NCBI GenBank assembly: GCA_052035645.1
Contig: JBPOHK010000134.1
Coordinates: forward strand, 28,498-92,497
From: RPQJ01 sp052035645
GTDB lineage: Bacteria; Pseudomonadota; Gammaproteobacteria; Steroidobacterales; Steroidobacteraceae
Length of the DNA stretch: 64,000 bases
Direction: 5' to 3'
The notes under the pieces were generated by a model. The model was not told the origin of the DNA and did not search any database. It was given only the letters and a program-made list of their open reading frames with translations. Both the position numbers and the translations under genes were made by a program. Positions 1-8,882 of the stretch are shown here, piece after piece (positions within the stretch are counted from its first letter, which is position 1; each line of letters begins with the position of its first letter).

Positions 1-47
1 CATGATGTCGCCGGTGCGGGCCACGGCGCGTCCTCGCGGCGGCGACC

Positions 48-1640
48 CTATGCGGCCGTGGGCCCGGCCTCGGGCCGGGCCTTCGGCCGGCGCGGCGCGC
101 GAGTGGACGCCGCGGTCTTGCGCCTGGCCTTCGCCCTGGGCTTGCGCGCGCGGGGAGCCGGGGCGGCCAGGCGGCTCGCCTCGGGCACCACGATCTCCGC
201 GGCCGCCCGCTTCAGGTCCTCGAACGACTGCAGCATGCACTCGGCGAAGAACGCCGGGTCGGGCAGCATCTCGCGGCAGGAGATCGCGCAGATGCGCATC
301 GCGCCGGCGTAGCTGAACCCGGTGACGTTGAGGCCCATGCCGTCGATGGCGATGCTGATCGGCACGTACTTCACGAGCCGGGCGCCGGCCATGTAGAGCG
401 GCACGTCCGGGCCGCGCACGTTCGAGACGATCAGCCCGACGCCCGGCAGCTTCACGTTGCGCAGCAGCGTGTGCGAGACGAGGTTGGGCAGGTGGTCGAG
501 CAGGTCGCGTGCCAGCTCCTTGCCGAGGGCGCCGGTGACTTCCTTCGAGGTGAGCGCCCCCTCGTGGATGCGCCGCAGCCGGTCGATCGGGTCTTCGATC
601 TCGGTGTGCACGGTCATCGCGGTGAAGCCGACCTGGTTGCCGCGGTCGCCGCCCTTGTCGGCACCGCGCAGAGTCATCGGCACCATGGCGACCATGCTGG
701 CGTCGGGCAGCTCCTTCTTTGCGCCGAGGTAGCGGCGCAGGCCGCCACCCACGATGGCGAGGAACAGGTCGTTCACGGTGACGTCGCCCACCTGCTCGCG
801 GATGGTCTTGAACTCGGCCAGCGGCAGCTCCACCGCCTCGAACACGCGGTGCGCGGAGACGTTGCCGCTGAAGCGCGTGGACGGCGGCAGGATCGACAGC
901 AGCGGGCCCATATCGCCGGTCACCAGCGCCTTGACTGTCTGCATCGCGCCCTCGCGATGCGCCGCGAACTGGCCCGCACCGAGCGCCGCGACCTTGCGCG
1001 CGGTCGAGAGCGAGAACTTCGCGAGCGACGGCACCTTGTCCAGGTTGTGCAGCAGCGCGCGGGAGTAGAGCTCGACGCCGGTCGGTGCGCGGTCGGCCCG
1101 GTAGCGCGGCCCGTCGTCGTCCTCGCCGAGGTCCAGCGACTCGGGCGACAGGCTGTGCAGCGCCTTCATCAGCTCGGTGCCCGACTCGCCGTCGATCATG
1201 GAATGGTGGATCTTGGTGTACAGCGCGAAGCTGCCGGGCGGCAGGCCAGGGATGCGGTTGAGGCCCTCGATGACGTAGGCCTCCCACAGCGGCTTGCTGC
1301 GGTCGAGCGGGCGCGAGTGGATGCGCGCGACCTGGATGCAGAGCTGGCGCCAGTCGCCGGGGTGCGGCACCGCGATGTGTCGCACGTGGAACTCCACGTC
1401 GATCCCGGCGTCCTCGATCCAGTACGGCCGGTCGAGCGACAGCGGGATCTGCACCAGCCGGCGCCGGAACTGCGGAAACTCGGCGATGCGGGTCGTGAAG
1501 AACCGCAGCACGTCCTTGAAGCGCACGCCGCCCCCGGGGGCCGTGGACGGGTCGTAGATGGCGAGCGAGGCCACGTGCATGTGGTTGTTGCCCTGCTCGA
1601 ACTGCAGGAACATGGCGTCGGTGCCGGACAGCTGCTTCAT
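48..1640 (-). CDS. Wax ester synthase / diacylglycerol O-acyltransferase (WS/DGAT family)
   Basis: Acyl-CoA-dependent acyltransferase of the WS/DGAT family, which makes wax esters and/or triacylglycerol as storage lipid at the inner membrane. The 530-residue protein has the family's catalytic HHxxxDG motif (HHSMIDG, residues 145-151), the PLW motif near residue 117, and the N-terminal 'DAMFL..' block that begins most members. Length is within the usual 450-550 range, with an extra Lys/Arg/Ala/Pro-rich tail of about 40 residues that could bind membranes or nucleic acid. The start is the ATG opening MKQLSGTD; the same frame stays open far upstream, but only as an antisense shadow of the next gene. 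It is divergent from the S10 peptidase, with 141 bp between. Substrate preference (fatty alcohol or diacylglycerol) cannot be read from sequence. Confidence 0.93.
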   Translation of the reverse strand: MKQLSGTDAMFLQFEQGNNHMHVASLAIYDPSTAPGGGVRFKDVLRFFTTRIAEFPQFRRRLVQIPLSLDRPYWIEDAGIDVEFHVRHIAVPHPGDWRQLCIQVARIHSRPLDRSKPLWEAYVIEGLNRIPGLPPGSFALYTKIHHSMIDGESGTELMKALHSLSPESLDLGEDDDGPRYRADRAPTGVELYSRALLHNLDKVPSLAKFSLSTARKVAALGAGQFAAHREGAMQTVKALVTGDMGPLLSILPPSTRFSGNVSAHRVFEAVELPLAEFKTIREQVGDVTVNDLFLAIVGGGLRRYLGAKKELPDASMVAMVPMTLRGADKGGDRGNQVGFTAMTVHTEIEDPIDRLRRIHEGALTSKEVTGALGKELARDLLDHLPNLVSHTLLRNVKLPGVGLIVSNVRGPDVPLYMAGARLVKYVPISIAIDGMGLNVTGFSYAGAMRICAISCREMLPDPAFFAECMLQSFEDLKRAAAEIVVPEASRLAAPAPRARKPRAKARRKTAASTRAPRRPKARPEAGPTAA

Positions 1641-1781
1641 GCTCGATCCACCGGATTCCCTGTGGGGGGCCGTCGAGACTACTGCCGGCCCGCCGGGGCG
1701 TCCATCCCGGTCGTCCGCCGGGTCCGCCCGGGCGCCGTCCCGACTTATACTCCCGCCCTTTCCCGTTCCGAGGGGTGCCTC

Positions 1782-3326
1782 ATGAAGCCGCGTCTTGCCT
1801 GGTTGCTCGCCGTCCTGCTGCTGCCCGCCCTGCCGTCGTGGTCCGCGGACGAGGGTCCGGCCGGCAAGAAGCCCGACGCGGCCGCCGCCGCCGACAAGGA
1901 CAAGGACGCGCCGGAGGGCAAGACCTGGGTGACGAAGCACGTGATCACGGTCGGCGGGGCCAAGCTGGCCTATACCGCAACCGCCGGCACGATGCTGATG
2001 AAGAACGACAAGGACGAGCCGGTCGCCCTGTTCGGCTACACGGCCTACACGCGCGACGGCGCGGACCCGCGCACCCGCCCGATCATGTTCGCCTACAACG
2101 GCGGCCCGGGCTCGGCCTCCGCCTGGCTGCACATGGGCATCCTCGGCCCGAAGCGCACGGTGCTGAAGGACCTCGAGTCGAACACGACCGGCCCGTTCCG
2201 CATGGTCGACAACGAGTACACGATCCTCGACCGCGCCGACCTGGTGATGATCGACCCGGTGGGCACGGGACTGTCGCGCGTCGTCGGCAAGGGCGACGGC
2301 AAGGACTTCTGGGGCGTCGACCAGGACATCGACTCGGTGTCGAAGTTCATCGTGCGCTACCTGAACGACAACAAGCGCTGGTCGGCGCCGAAGTTCATCC
2401 TCGGCGAGAGCTACGGCGGCATGCGCACCGCCGGCGTCAGCTACGCGCTGCTCACGAAGCACGACGTCGCGCTGAACGGCATCGTGCTCGTCTCGCCCTA
2501 CCTGGACTTCGGTTCGGGCAATGCGGGGCTCGGCCTCGACGTGCCTTACGTCAACTTCCTGTCCACCTACGCGGCCACGGCCTGGTACCACGGCATGGTG
2601 CCGAACCGCCCGGCCGAGCTGCAGCCGTTCCTGCGCGAGGTCGAGCAGTTCGCGCAGGACACCTACGCGCCGGCGCTGTTCAAGGGCTCGCGCCTGACGC
2701 CGGAGGAGCGCAAGGCGGTGCTGGCCGGCCTCGCCCGCTACACCGGCCTCGCCGAGGACTACTGGGACAAGGCCAACCTGCGCATCGACGAAGGCCGCTT
2801 CCTGCAGGAGCTGATGCGCAGCCGCGGCATCGTCGTCGGGCGCATCGACACGCGCTACACGGGCGGCACGCTCAACCCGCTCGGCGAGTCCATGGACTAC
2901 GACCCGTACAGCGCCTCGGTCGCGCCGGCCATCGTCGCGACGTTCAACGACTACTACCGCGGCGAGCTGAAGGTGGAGTCCGAGCGCCCGTACGTGCTGT
3001 CGGGACGCCTCTACCGCGACTGGGACAACCGCCACGCCGAGCCGGGCCGCTTCGGCAAGGTGCCGTATGCCAACACCATCACCGACCTGTCGCACGCGAT
3101 GACGCTGAACCCGAAGATGAAGGTGCTGGTGCAGAGCGGGTACTTCGACCTCGCGTGCCCGTACGGCACGGTGCACTACGCGCTCGAGCACCTCGAGGTG
3201 GCGCCCGGCCTGCGCAAGAACGTGAGCGTGCAGTACTACGACGCCGGGCACATGATGTACGTGCACCCCGCGTCGATGGTGAAGTTCAAGCAGGACCTCG
3301 CAACCTTCGTCGACGCTAATAAGTAG
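1782..3326 (+). CDS. Secreted S10 (serine carboxypeptidase-like) peptidase
   Basis: Exported serine carboxypeptidase-fold hydrolase of family S10, expected to trim C-terminal residues from peptides in the periplasm or outside the cell. A signal peptide (MKPRLAWLLAVLLLPALPSWSA) precedes a low-complexity Lys/Asp/Ala linker (about residues 24-47). The oxyanion-hole NGGPG motif is at 106-110, the nucleophile is Ser210 in GESYGG, and a C-terminal 'YYDAGHMMY' carries the likely catalytic His. The 514-residue length fits bacterial S10 proteins. It is followed at once by a palindromic repeat and then by an S41 peptidase on the same strand, so two secreted peptidases sit side by side. A second S10 paralogue lies at 35694. 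Exact specificity is unknown. Confidence 0.92.
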   Translation: MKPRLAWLLAVLLLPALPSWSADEGPAGKKPDAAAAADKDKDAPEGKTWVTKHVITVGGAKLAYTATAGTMLMKNDKDEPVALFGYTAYTRDGADPRTRPIMFAYNGGPGSASAWLHMGILGPKRTVLKDLESNTTGPFRMVDNEYTILDRADLVMIDPVGTGLSRVVGKGDGKDFWGVDQDIDSVSKFIVRYLNDNKRWSAPKFILGESYGGMRTAGVSYALLTKHDVALNGIVLVSPYLDFGSGNAGLGLDVPYVNFLSTYAATAWYHGMVPNRPAELQPFLREVEQFAQDTYAPALFKGSRLTPEERKAVLAGLARYTGLAEDYWDKANLRIDEGRFLQELMRSRGIVVGRIDTRYTGGTLNPLGESMDYDPYSASVAPAIVATFNDYYRGELKVESERPYVLSGRLYRDWDNRHAEPGRFGKVPYANTITDLSHAMTLNPKMKVLVQSGYFDLACPYGTVHYALEHLEVAPGLRKNVSVQYYDAGHMMYVHPASMVKFKQDLATFVDANK

Positions 3327-3338
3327 GGGGACATAAAT

Positions 3339-3417
3339 AGGGGACACTCACTATTTTTCGGAGAGGGGACAGTCCCCGTTGGGGACAGTCCCCGCCGAAA
3401 AATAGTGAGTGTCCCCT
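3339..3417. repeat. Palindromic intergenic repeat, copy 1 (REP-like)
   Basis: Perfect 23-bp inverted arms at 3339-3361 and 3395-3417 (AGGGGACACTCACTATTT... and its complement). They enclose two tandem copies of GGGGACAGTCCCC (3365-3377 and 3381-3393) separated by GTT. The element starts 13 bp after the stop codon of the S10 peptidase gene. Related copies are at 4968-5036, 7133-7204 and 48583-48645. The arrangement resembles REP/BIME elements mobilised by RAYT (Y1) transposases; no RAYT gene is in this window. Confidence 0.9.
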
Positions 3418-3481
3418 GTTCCCTTTCCGGAATCGGCTGTCCGCGAAACCGGACCGGCGGGTCAGCCCGAAGGGACGAGGC

Positions 3482-4972
3482 ATGCTGAAGCATCTCGTCG
3501 CCTGCGGACTCGGGTTCCTGGCCGGTTCGGTCACGCTCGCCGAACCTGCCCCTGCCCCTCTTCCGCCGCCGCGCACCCTTGCGGCCGCGGATCTGCGCGC
3601 CGACGCCGACCTGCTGCTGAAGGCCTACGAGGCCCTGCACCCGGGTCTGCATCGCTATCGCACGCCGGCCGAGATCGACGCCGCGCATGCGTCGCTGATG
3701 CGCGAGTTCGGCCGCGACCGCACGCTGGCGGATGCGTACCTCGCGATCTCGCGCTTCACGACGTACATCGAGTGCGGCCACACCTACGCCAACTTCTACA
3801 ACCAGGGCGACGCGGTGCGCGAGGCCCTGCTGCGCTCGCCCCGCGTGCCGTTCGAGTTCCGCTGGATCGATCGCCGAATGATCGTGACGCGCAGCTTCGC
3901 CGAGGTGCCTGAGCTGGTCCGTGGCGCCGAAGTGCTTTCCATCGACGGTCACCCCGCGGGCCGGATCCTCGAGGAGCTGTTGCCCTACTCCCGCGCGGAC
4001 GGCGCCAACACGGCCAAGCGAATCGCGAACCTCGAGGTCCAGGGGTTCGATCGCATCGAGGCCTTCGACGTGTTCTTCCCGCTCGTCTTTCCACGTCCGG
4101 ACGGAGCGCCGTTCGAGCTCGTCGTGCGACCCGCGCCGGGCGCCGCGGCGCGCAAGATCCAAGTGCCCGCGATGGCCTACGACGCACGGCCGCAGCACGG
4201 CGGGGATCCCGAGGGTGACGCCAACCCGTGGGAGTATCGCGACCTGCGCGCCGGGGTCGGTTACCTGCGCATGGGCAACTGGGCGCTCTACGACTCGACA
4301 TTCGACTGGCGGTCGTACCTGGAAGGGGTCTTCGCGGACCTCGTGGGGCGGCAGGTACCGGACCTCGTCATCGACCTGCGCGGCAACGAGGGAGGCCTGA
4401 GCGTCGGCGACGTGCTGCTCTCGCACTTGACGGCGAGCGACTTGCCGGCCGAACCGGTCGTGCGCAAGACCCGGTATCGCAAGGTGCCCGGCGAGTTCCG
4501 CCCCGTGCTGAGCACCTGGGACAAGAGTTTCTACGACTGGGGCGATGCGGCCGTGGACCTTGGCGACGGCTTCTTTCGCCTGACGAAGTACGACGACGAT
4601 CCGGCCGGTGCCGTCGTGCGGGCGAAGGCACCGAGGTATGCCGGACGCGTCTGGGTGTTGATCGGCGCGGTGAACAGTTCCGCGACCTTCGAGTTCGCCT
4701 CCGCAATCCGGCGCAATCGACTCGGCACGCTCGTCGGCCAGCCGACGGGCGGCAACCAGCGCGGCATCACGGGCGGCGCGTTCTTCTTCATGACGCTGCC
4801 GAAGTCGGGCATCGAGGTGGACGTGCCTCTGATCGGGCAGTTCCCGGTGTCGTCGACGCCGTTGCCGGATGCAGGCATCGAGCCGGATCTCTACGTGCAG
4901 CCAACCATCAGCGACATCGCCGACGGCCGCGACGCCGAACTCGCCGCCGTCCTAAGCCGTATTGGAAAATAG
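3482..4972 (+). CDS. Secreted S41-family (tail-specific protease-like) peptidase
   Basis: Exported protein with a C-terminal S41 (Tsp/CtpA-type) peptidase domain. A short signal peptide (MLKHLVACGLGFLAGSVTLA) is followed by an N-terminal helical region (35-100), a PDZ-like middle segment ('GAEVLSIDGHPAGRILEE', about 148-166) and the S41 fold with 'LVIDLRGNEGG' (about 295-305). The likely nucleophile is one of Ser399/Ser400 in NSSATFEFA, followed by 'GQPTGG' near the end. A purine-rich AGGGACGAGG lies just before the ATG. The stop codon TAG overlaps the first bases of the next palindromic repeat, so the repeat forms the 3' end of the gene. Substrates are unknown; the S41 family cleaves proteins or long peptides. 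Confidence 0.88.
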   Translation: MLKHLVACGLGFLAGSVTLAEPAPAPLPPPRTLAAADLRADADLLLKAYEALHPGLHRYRTPAEIDAAHASLMREFGRDRTLADAYLAISRFTTYIECGHTYANFYNQGDAVREALLRSPRVPFEFRWIDRRMIVTRSFAEVPELVRGAEVLSIDGHPAGRILEELLPYSRADGANTAKRIANLEVQGFDRIEAFDVFFPLVFPRPDGAPFELVVRPAPGAAARKIQVPAMAYDARPQHGGDPEGDANPWEYRDLRAGVGYLRMGNWALYDSTFDWRSYLEGVFADLVGRQVPDLVIDLRGNEGGLSVGDVLLSHLTASDLPAEPVVRKTRYRKVPGEFRPVLSTWDKSFYDWGDAAVDLGDGFFRLTKYDDDPAGAVVRAKAPRYAGRVWVLIGAVNSSATFEFASAIRRNRLGTLVGQPTGGNQRGITGGAFFFMTLPKSGIEVDVPLIGQFPVSSTPLPDAGIEPDLYVQPTISDIADGRDAELAAVLSRIGK

Positions 4973-5036
4973 GGGACACTCACTATTTTTCGGAGAGAGG
5001 ACAGTCCCCGCCGAAAAATAGTGAGTGTCCCCTATT
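4968..5036. repeat. Palindromic intergenic repeat, copy 2 (REP-like)
   Basis: Perfect 26-bp inverted arms at 4968-4993 and 5011-5036, with a single AGGACAGTCCCC unit in the loop. The arms are the same sequence as copy 1, extended outwards by three bases. The element fills the whole gap between two converging genes: the TAG stop of the S41 peptidase gene (4970-4972) and the TAA stop of the SDR gene (5035-5037) both lie in its terminal bases. Besides being a mobile palindrome it would form a stable bidirectional hairpin and may end transcription of both genes. Confidence 0.92.
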
Positions 5037-5787
5037 AAAGGAACACGTCGCCGCCATTCGGGCTGAGGCACTGTCCCTGGTAATGCCGTCCGTCCTCGCT
5101 CGCGAGGAACACGTAACTCGGCACGATGTCGTCCACCTCGGCGATGCGACCGAGCGGGATGGACTGGCGGATCTGCTCGAGCAGGTCCGGCGGCACGTCG
5201 GCGAGGATCGGCGTGCGGGTCGCCCCCGGGGCCACGCAGTTCACGTTGACGCCACGGTCGCCGGCTTCGAGTGCCAGCGTGCGCGTGAACGAGAGAATCG
5301 CGCCCTTGGCGGCCGTGTAGTGCGCAAAGCCCGGCGCGCCCTTGTAGGCCAGCTGCGACGCAGTGTTGATGATGCGGCCCCAGCCGCGCTCGTACATCTG
5401 CGGCAACAGCTCGCGCGTCATCAGGAACGTGCCGCGCAGGTGCACCGCGATCACGCGGTCCCACTGCTCCACCGGGATGTCCTGCACCGGCGCCGCCGCC
5501 GCGATGCCCGCGTTGTTCACCAGGACATCGACACGACCGAACTTGTCGAGCGCCACCGCGCAGAGCCGCTTCACGTCGGCCTCGACGGCCACGTCCGCCT
5601 GCACCGCAATCGCGCGCCGGCCGAGGCCGAGGATCGCCTCGCACACCTCGCGGGCGTTGGTCGCCTGGGTCTCGTCCGGGTAATCGAGCACCACGTCGGC
5701 CCCCTCGCGGGCGAACGCGAGGGCGACGCCGCGGCCGATGCCGGAACTGCTGCCCGTGACGAGGGCGATGCGATTCGCGAGTTTCAT
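5035..5787 (-). CDS. Short-chain dehydrogenase/reductase (3-oxoacyl-ACP reductase-like)
   Basis: Classical SDR oxidoreductase of 250 residues. It has the N-terminal cofactor motif TGSSSGIG (11-18), NNAG at about 90-93, and the catalytic YxxxK as YTAAK (about 156-160) after a conserved Ser in 'INTASQ'. The closest families by pattern are 3-oxoacyl-ACP reductase and glucose/alcohol dehydrogenases; the substrate cannot be told from sequence. The ATG start lies 1 bp after the mnmE stop codon, so it is probably co-transcribed and translationally linked to mnmE. Its stop codon is formed within palindromic repeat copy 2. Confidence 0.85.
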   Translation of the reverse strand: MKLANRIALVTGSSSGIGRGVALAFAREGADVVLDYPDETQATNAREVCEAILGLGRRAIAVQADVAVEADVKRLCAVALDKFGRVDVLVNNAGIAAAAPVQDIPVEQWDRVIAVHLRGTFLMTRELLPQMYERGWGRIINTASQLAYKGAPGFAHYTAAKGAILSFTRTLALEAGDRGVNVNCVAPGATRTPILADVPPDLLEQIRQSIPLGRIAEVDDIVPSYVFLASEDGRHYQGQCLSPNGGDVFL

Positions 5788-5788
5788 G

Positions 5789-7141
5789 TCATTTCCCGAT
5801 GCAGAAGCTGCCGAAGATGCGCCCGAGCAGTTCGTCGCTGGTCACCTGGCCGGTGATCTCCCCGAGGTCGCGCTGGGCCTCGAGCAGTTCCTGCGCCACC
5901 AGTTCGCCCGCGTGCCGCTCGACGAGCAGGCGGTGCGCCTCCTCGACGTGGGCCCGCGACCGGCGCAACGCCTCGACGTGCCGCGTGCGCGCCGTGAGCG
6001 CGCCGTCCGCCGAAGGATGGAAGCCGATACAGGCCTTCAGGTGGCCGCGCAGGCCGTCCACGCCGCCGCCCGACGCTGCGCAAAGGTAGACCCGCGCGGG
6101 CGTCCCCTCCTCCACACGCGCGGGCTCGCCGCTCACGTCGATCTTGTTGTAGACGACGGTGCACGGCACGCCGGCCGGCAGTTGCGCGAGGTCGCCGTCG
6201 ATGGCGGCGAGCGCGGACGGGTCGGCCGAATCCACGATGAACAGCACCCGGTCGGCTCTCGCGATCTCCTGGCGCGCGCGGCGGATACCCTCGAGTTCCA
6301 CCTCGTCCGCAGCTTCGCGCAGGCCCGCGGTGTCGATGACGTGCAGCGGCAGTCCATCGATCTCGATGCGTTCACGCAGCACGTCGCGCGTGGTGCCGGG
6401 CACCGCGGTCACGATCGCAGCCTCGTAGCCGGCGAGGCGGTTCAGCAGGCTCGACTTGCCCGCGTTCGGCCGGCCCGCGATCACCAGCGTCAGGCCGTCG
6501 CGCAGCAGCGCACCCTGCCGCGCCGTCTCGGCGAGCCCGGCGAAGCTGCGACGCAGGTGCTCCATGCGCTCGGCCAGCGCGCGGTCCTGCAGGAAGTCGA
6601 TCTCCTCCTCGGGGAAGTCGATCGCCGCCTCGGTCCACATGCGCAGCTCGAGCACGCGCTCGGCCAGCTCGTGCACCCGGGCCGAGAACTCGCCCTGCAG
6701 TGAGCGCACCGCGGCCCGCGCGGCCTGCGCGGACCCGCTGTCGATGAGGTCGGCGATGGCCTCCGCCTGTGCGAGGTCGAGTTTTCCGTTCAGGAAGGCG
6801 CGCTGGCTGAACTCGCCGGGTCCGGCGGCGCGGGCCCCTAGCTCGAGTGCCCGGCGCAGCAGTCCGTCCAGCACCACCGGGCCGCCATGGCCGTGCAGCT
6901 CGAGCACGTCCTCGCCGGTGAACGAGTGCGGGGCGGCGAAGAACAGCGCGAGCCCGGTGTCGATCGGCTGCTGGTCGGCCGCGAGGAAATCGCACAAGGT
7001 GGCGACGCGCGGCGCGGGAAGCTCGCCGATCAGCTGAGCCGCGATGCGCCGGCAATCCGGCCCGGAGAGCCGCACCACGCCGATGCCGCCGCGACCAGGG
7101 GCCGTGGCGATGGCAACGATGGTGTCGGCGGCAGGGGACAT
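5789..7141 (-). CDS. mnmE: tRNA modification GTPase MnmE (TrmE)
   Basis: With MnmG it installs the (carboxymethyl)aminomethyl group at uridine-34 of several tRNAs. The 450 residues contain an N-terminal folate-binding domain ('DTIVAIATAPGRGGIG'), a helical domain, an inserted G domain with Walker A GRPNAGKSS (223-231), PGTTRD and DTAGL switch motifs and NKID, and the C-terminal catalytic CIGK. The start chosen is the ATG at 7141 (MSPAADTIVA), which matches the family N-terminus; an in-frame start 7 codons upstream would extend it without homology. That ATG lies inside the outer arm of palindromic repeat copy 3. The gene follows yidC in the conserved yidC-mnmE order. Confidence 0.97.
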   Translation of the reverse strand: MSPAADTIVAIATAPGRGGIGVVRLSGPDCRRIAAQLIGELPAPRVATLCDFLAADQQPIDTGLALFFAAPHSFTGEDVLELHGHGGPVVLDGLLRRALELGARAAGPGEFSQRAFLNGKLDLAQAEAIADLIDSGSAQAARAAVRSLQGEFSARVHELAERVLELRMWTEAAIDFPEEEIDFLQDRALAERMEHLRRSFAGLAETARQGALLRDGLTLVIAGRPNAGKSSLLNRLAGYEAAIVTAVPGTTRDVLRERIEIDGLPLHVIDTAGLREAADEVELEGIRRARQEIARADRVLFIVDSADPSALAAIDGDLAQLPAGVPCTVVYNKIDVSGEPARVEEGTPARVYLCAASGGGVDGLRGHLKACIGFHPSADGALTARTRHVEALRRSRAHVEEAHRLLVERHAGELVAQELLEAQRDLGEITGQVTSDELLGRIFGSFCIGK

Positions 7142-7204
7142 TCCTCGTTTTCCGTCGAGCACTCCGGGGCCTGCGGGACCCCGGAAAATTCGTGAGTGTC
7201 CCCT
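7133..7204. repeat. Degenerate palindromic repeat, copy 3, filling the yidC-mnmE gap
   Basis: Imperfect inverted arms: 7133-7154 begins AGGGGACATTCCTCG, and 7181-7204 reads in reverse AGGGGACACTCACGAA. An inner CCGGGG/CCCCGG stem lies at 7164-7169 and 7179-7184. It belongs to the same family as copies 1 and 2 but has diverged more. One arm contains the mnmE start codon, and the other abuts the yidC stop codon (7206-7208), so the intercistronic spacer is essentially all repeat. Confidence 0.75.
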
Positions 7205-7205
7205 A

Positions 7206-8882
7206 TTAACCGGGTTTCTTGGATTCGGCCTCGACGACCTTGTTGATCTTCCACTGCTGCGCCACGGAGAGCACCGTGTTGGTGATCCAGTACAGCACGA
7301 GGCCGGCGGGGAACCACGCCATCATCACGGTCATGATGAGCGGCATGAAGGCGAACATCTTCGCCTGCACGGGATCGGGCGGCGCCGGCTGCAGCTTGAA
7401 CTGCGCGAACATCGCCGCGCCCATGATCGCGGGCAGGATGAAGAACGGGTCCTTGGACGAGAGGTCCTGGATCCAGCCGAAGAACGGCGCCTGGCGCATC
7501 TCCACGCTCTCGAGCAGCACCCAGTAGAACGCGAGGAACACCGGGATCTGGATCAGGATCGGCAGGCAGCCGGCCAGCGGGTTGATCTTCTCGCGCTTGT
7601 ACAGCTCCATCATCTGCTTGGCGAGCTGCTCGCGGTCGTCCTTGTAGCGGTCCTGGATGTTCTTGATGCGCGGCTGCAGCGCGCGCATCTTGGCCATGGA
7701 GCGGCCGCTGGTCTCGGTCAGCGTGTCGAAGGGGAGCTTGAGCAGGATCGTCACGAGGATGATCGCGAGGCCCCAGTTCTTCACGAACTGGTGGACCTGC
7801 TGCAGCAGCCAGAACAGCGGCTGCGCGATGATGGTCAGCTTGCCGTAGTCGACCGTCAGCTCGAGCTTCGGACCGGCGACCTCAAGCTGCTCCTGCAGTT
7901 TCGGGCCGATGAAGAAGCGCTCGCTGAAGCTTGCGGCCGCGCCCGGCGCGACCGCCTTCACGGGGCCGCGATAGGAGATGAGTGAGTGCTGGCCTTCGCT
8001 GCGCAGCGTGTAGTCGTAGGCATCGCCCTTCGGGGGGACCGCGGCCGAGACGAAGTGATGCTGCATCTCCGCCATCCAGCCGTTGGCGAAGGTCTGCGCG
8101 AACTTGCTGTCTTCGTCGTCCGTGATGTCGAGCTTGCGGTACTTGGCGCCGTCGTAGACCGCCGGGCCGCGGTAGGCATAGCTCTCGACGTCGAACATCG
8201 AGCGCTTCTGCGAATAGATGTGGCGCACGAACTGCACGTACGAGGCGGCCTTCCACTCGGCGGGCGAGCCGTTCTGCACGTCGTACTGCAGGTCGATCGC
8301 GTACTGGCCGGGCTTGAAGACGAAGGTCTTGGTGACCGTCAGGCCCTGCCCGTCCGTCCACGTGAGCGGCACGCGCAGTTCCTGGCCGGGCGCCATCCGG
8401 TATTCCGTGCCGGCCGAGGCGAACATCGCGAGGTGGGTCGGGTCGGCGCGACCGTCCGCCGCCCGCAGGCCCGAGCGCGCCACGCTATAGGTGGCCTCGT
8501 CGGTGGTGAGCAGGCGCACCGGCGGGCTGCCCGCCTTCTTGTCCTTCGGGTACGTCGGCAGGTCGACGCGCAGCAGCTCGCCGCCGCGCAGGCTGATGTC
8601 GACGTCGAGCACGTCCGTGACGACGTGGACGACCGGCGCGGGGGTCGACTCCGGCGTCGCCGGGACGGCCGGGGCCGGCACGGCCGCCGCGGGCGCGGTC
8701 GATGCGCCCGCCGACGTCGTGGGCAACTCCGGCAGCTGCGCGACCGGCGCGGGCTTGGCCGCCGGGGCCGCGGTGGTGGTGGCGGCCGCCGCGGGCTGCG
8801 CATAGTCGCGCTCCCACTGGACGACGTTCATCCACACCAGCAGGGCGAGACCAATCCAGAGGAACAGGCGCGGGTTATCCAT
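7206..8882 (-). CDS. yidC: Membrane protein insertase YidC
   Basis: Inner-membrane insertase that acts alone or with SecYEG. The 558 residues have the Gram-negative layout: an N-terminal transmembrane anchor (MDNPRLFLWIGLALLVWMNV), an Ala/Pro-rich linker, a large periplasmic beta domain ('PTYPKDKK..'), and five C-terminal membrane segments including 'NWGLAIILVTILLKLPFDTLTETS' and 'QIPVFLAFYWVLLESVEMR'. The start overlaps the yidD stop by 8 bp, so translation is probably coupled. It ends in a Lys-rich tail. This is part of the origin-proximal rpmH-rnpA-yidD-yidC-mnmE run. Confidence 0.98.
   Translation of the reverse strand: MDNPRLFLWIGLALLVWMNVVQWERDYAQPAAAATTTAAPAAKPAPVAQLPELPTTSAGASTAPAAAVPAPAVPATPESTPAPVVHVVTDVLDVDISLRGGELLRVDLPTYPKDKKAGSPPVRLLTTDEATYSVARSGLRAADGRADPTHLAMFASAGTEYRMAPGQELRVPLTWTDGQGLTVTKTFVFKPGQYAIDLQYDVQNGSPAEWKAASYVQFVRHIYSQKRSMFDVESYAYRGPAVYDGAKYRKLDITDDEDSKFAQTFANGWMAEMQHHFVSAAVPPKGDAYDYTLRSEGQHSLISYRGPVKAVAPGAAASFSERFFIGPKLQEQLEVAGPKLELTVDYGKLTIIAQPLFWLLQQVHQFVKNWGLAIILVTILLKLPFDTLTETSGRSMAKMRALQPRIKNIQDRYKDDREQLAKQMMELYKREKINPLAGCLPILIQIPVFLAFYWVLLESVEMRQAPFFGWIQDLSSKDPFFILPAIMGAAMFAQFKLQPAPPDPVQAKMFAFMPLIMTVMMAWFPAGLVLYWITNTVLSVAQQWKINKVVEAESKKPG

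Noticed and set aside
1641..3347. Very long reverse-strand frame continuing upstream of the WS/DGAT gene (1099 codons in total)
   Set aside because: Its upstream part is antisense to the S10 peptidase and has Val/Arg/His-rich shadow composition; homology begins only at residue MKQLSG.
3339..3417. Reading repeat copy 1 only as an intrinsic terminator
   Set aside because: It recurs in several copies with conserved loop units and also inside a coding gene, so it is a repeat family; termination may be a side effect.
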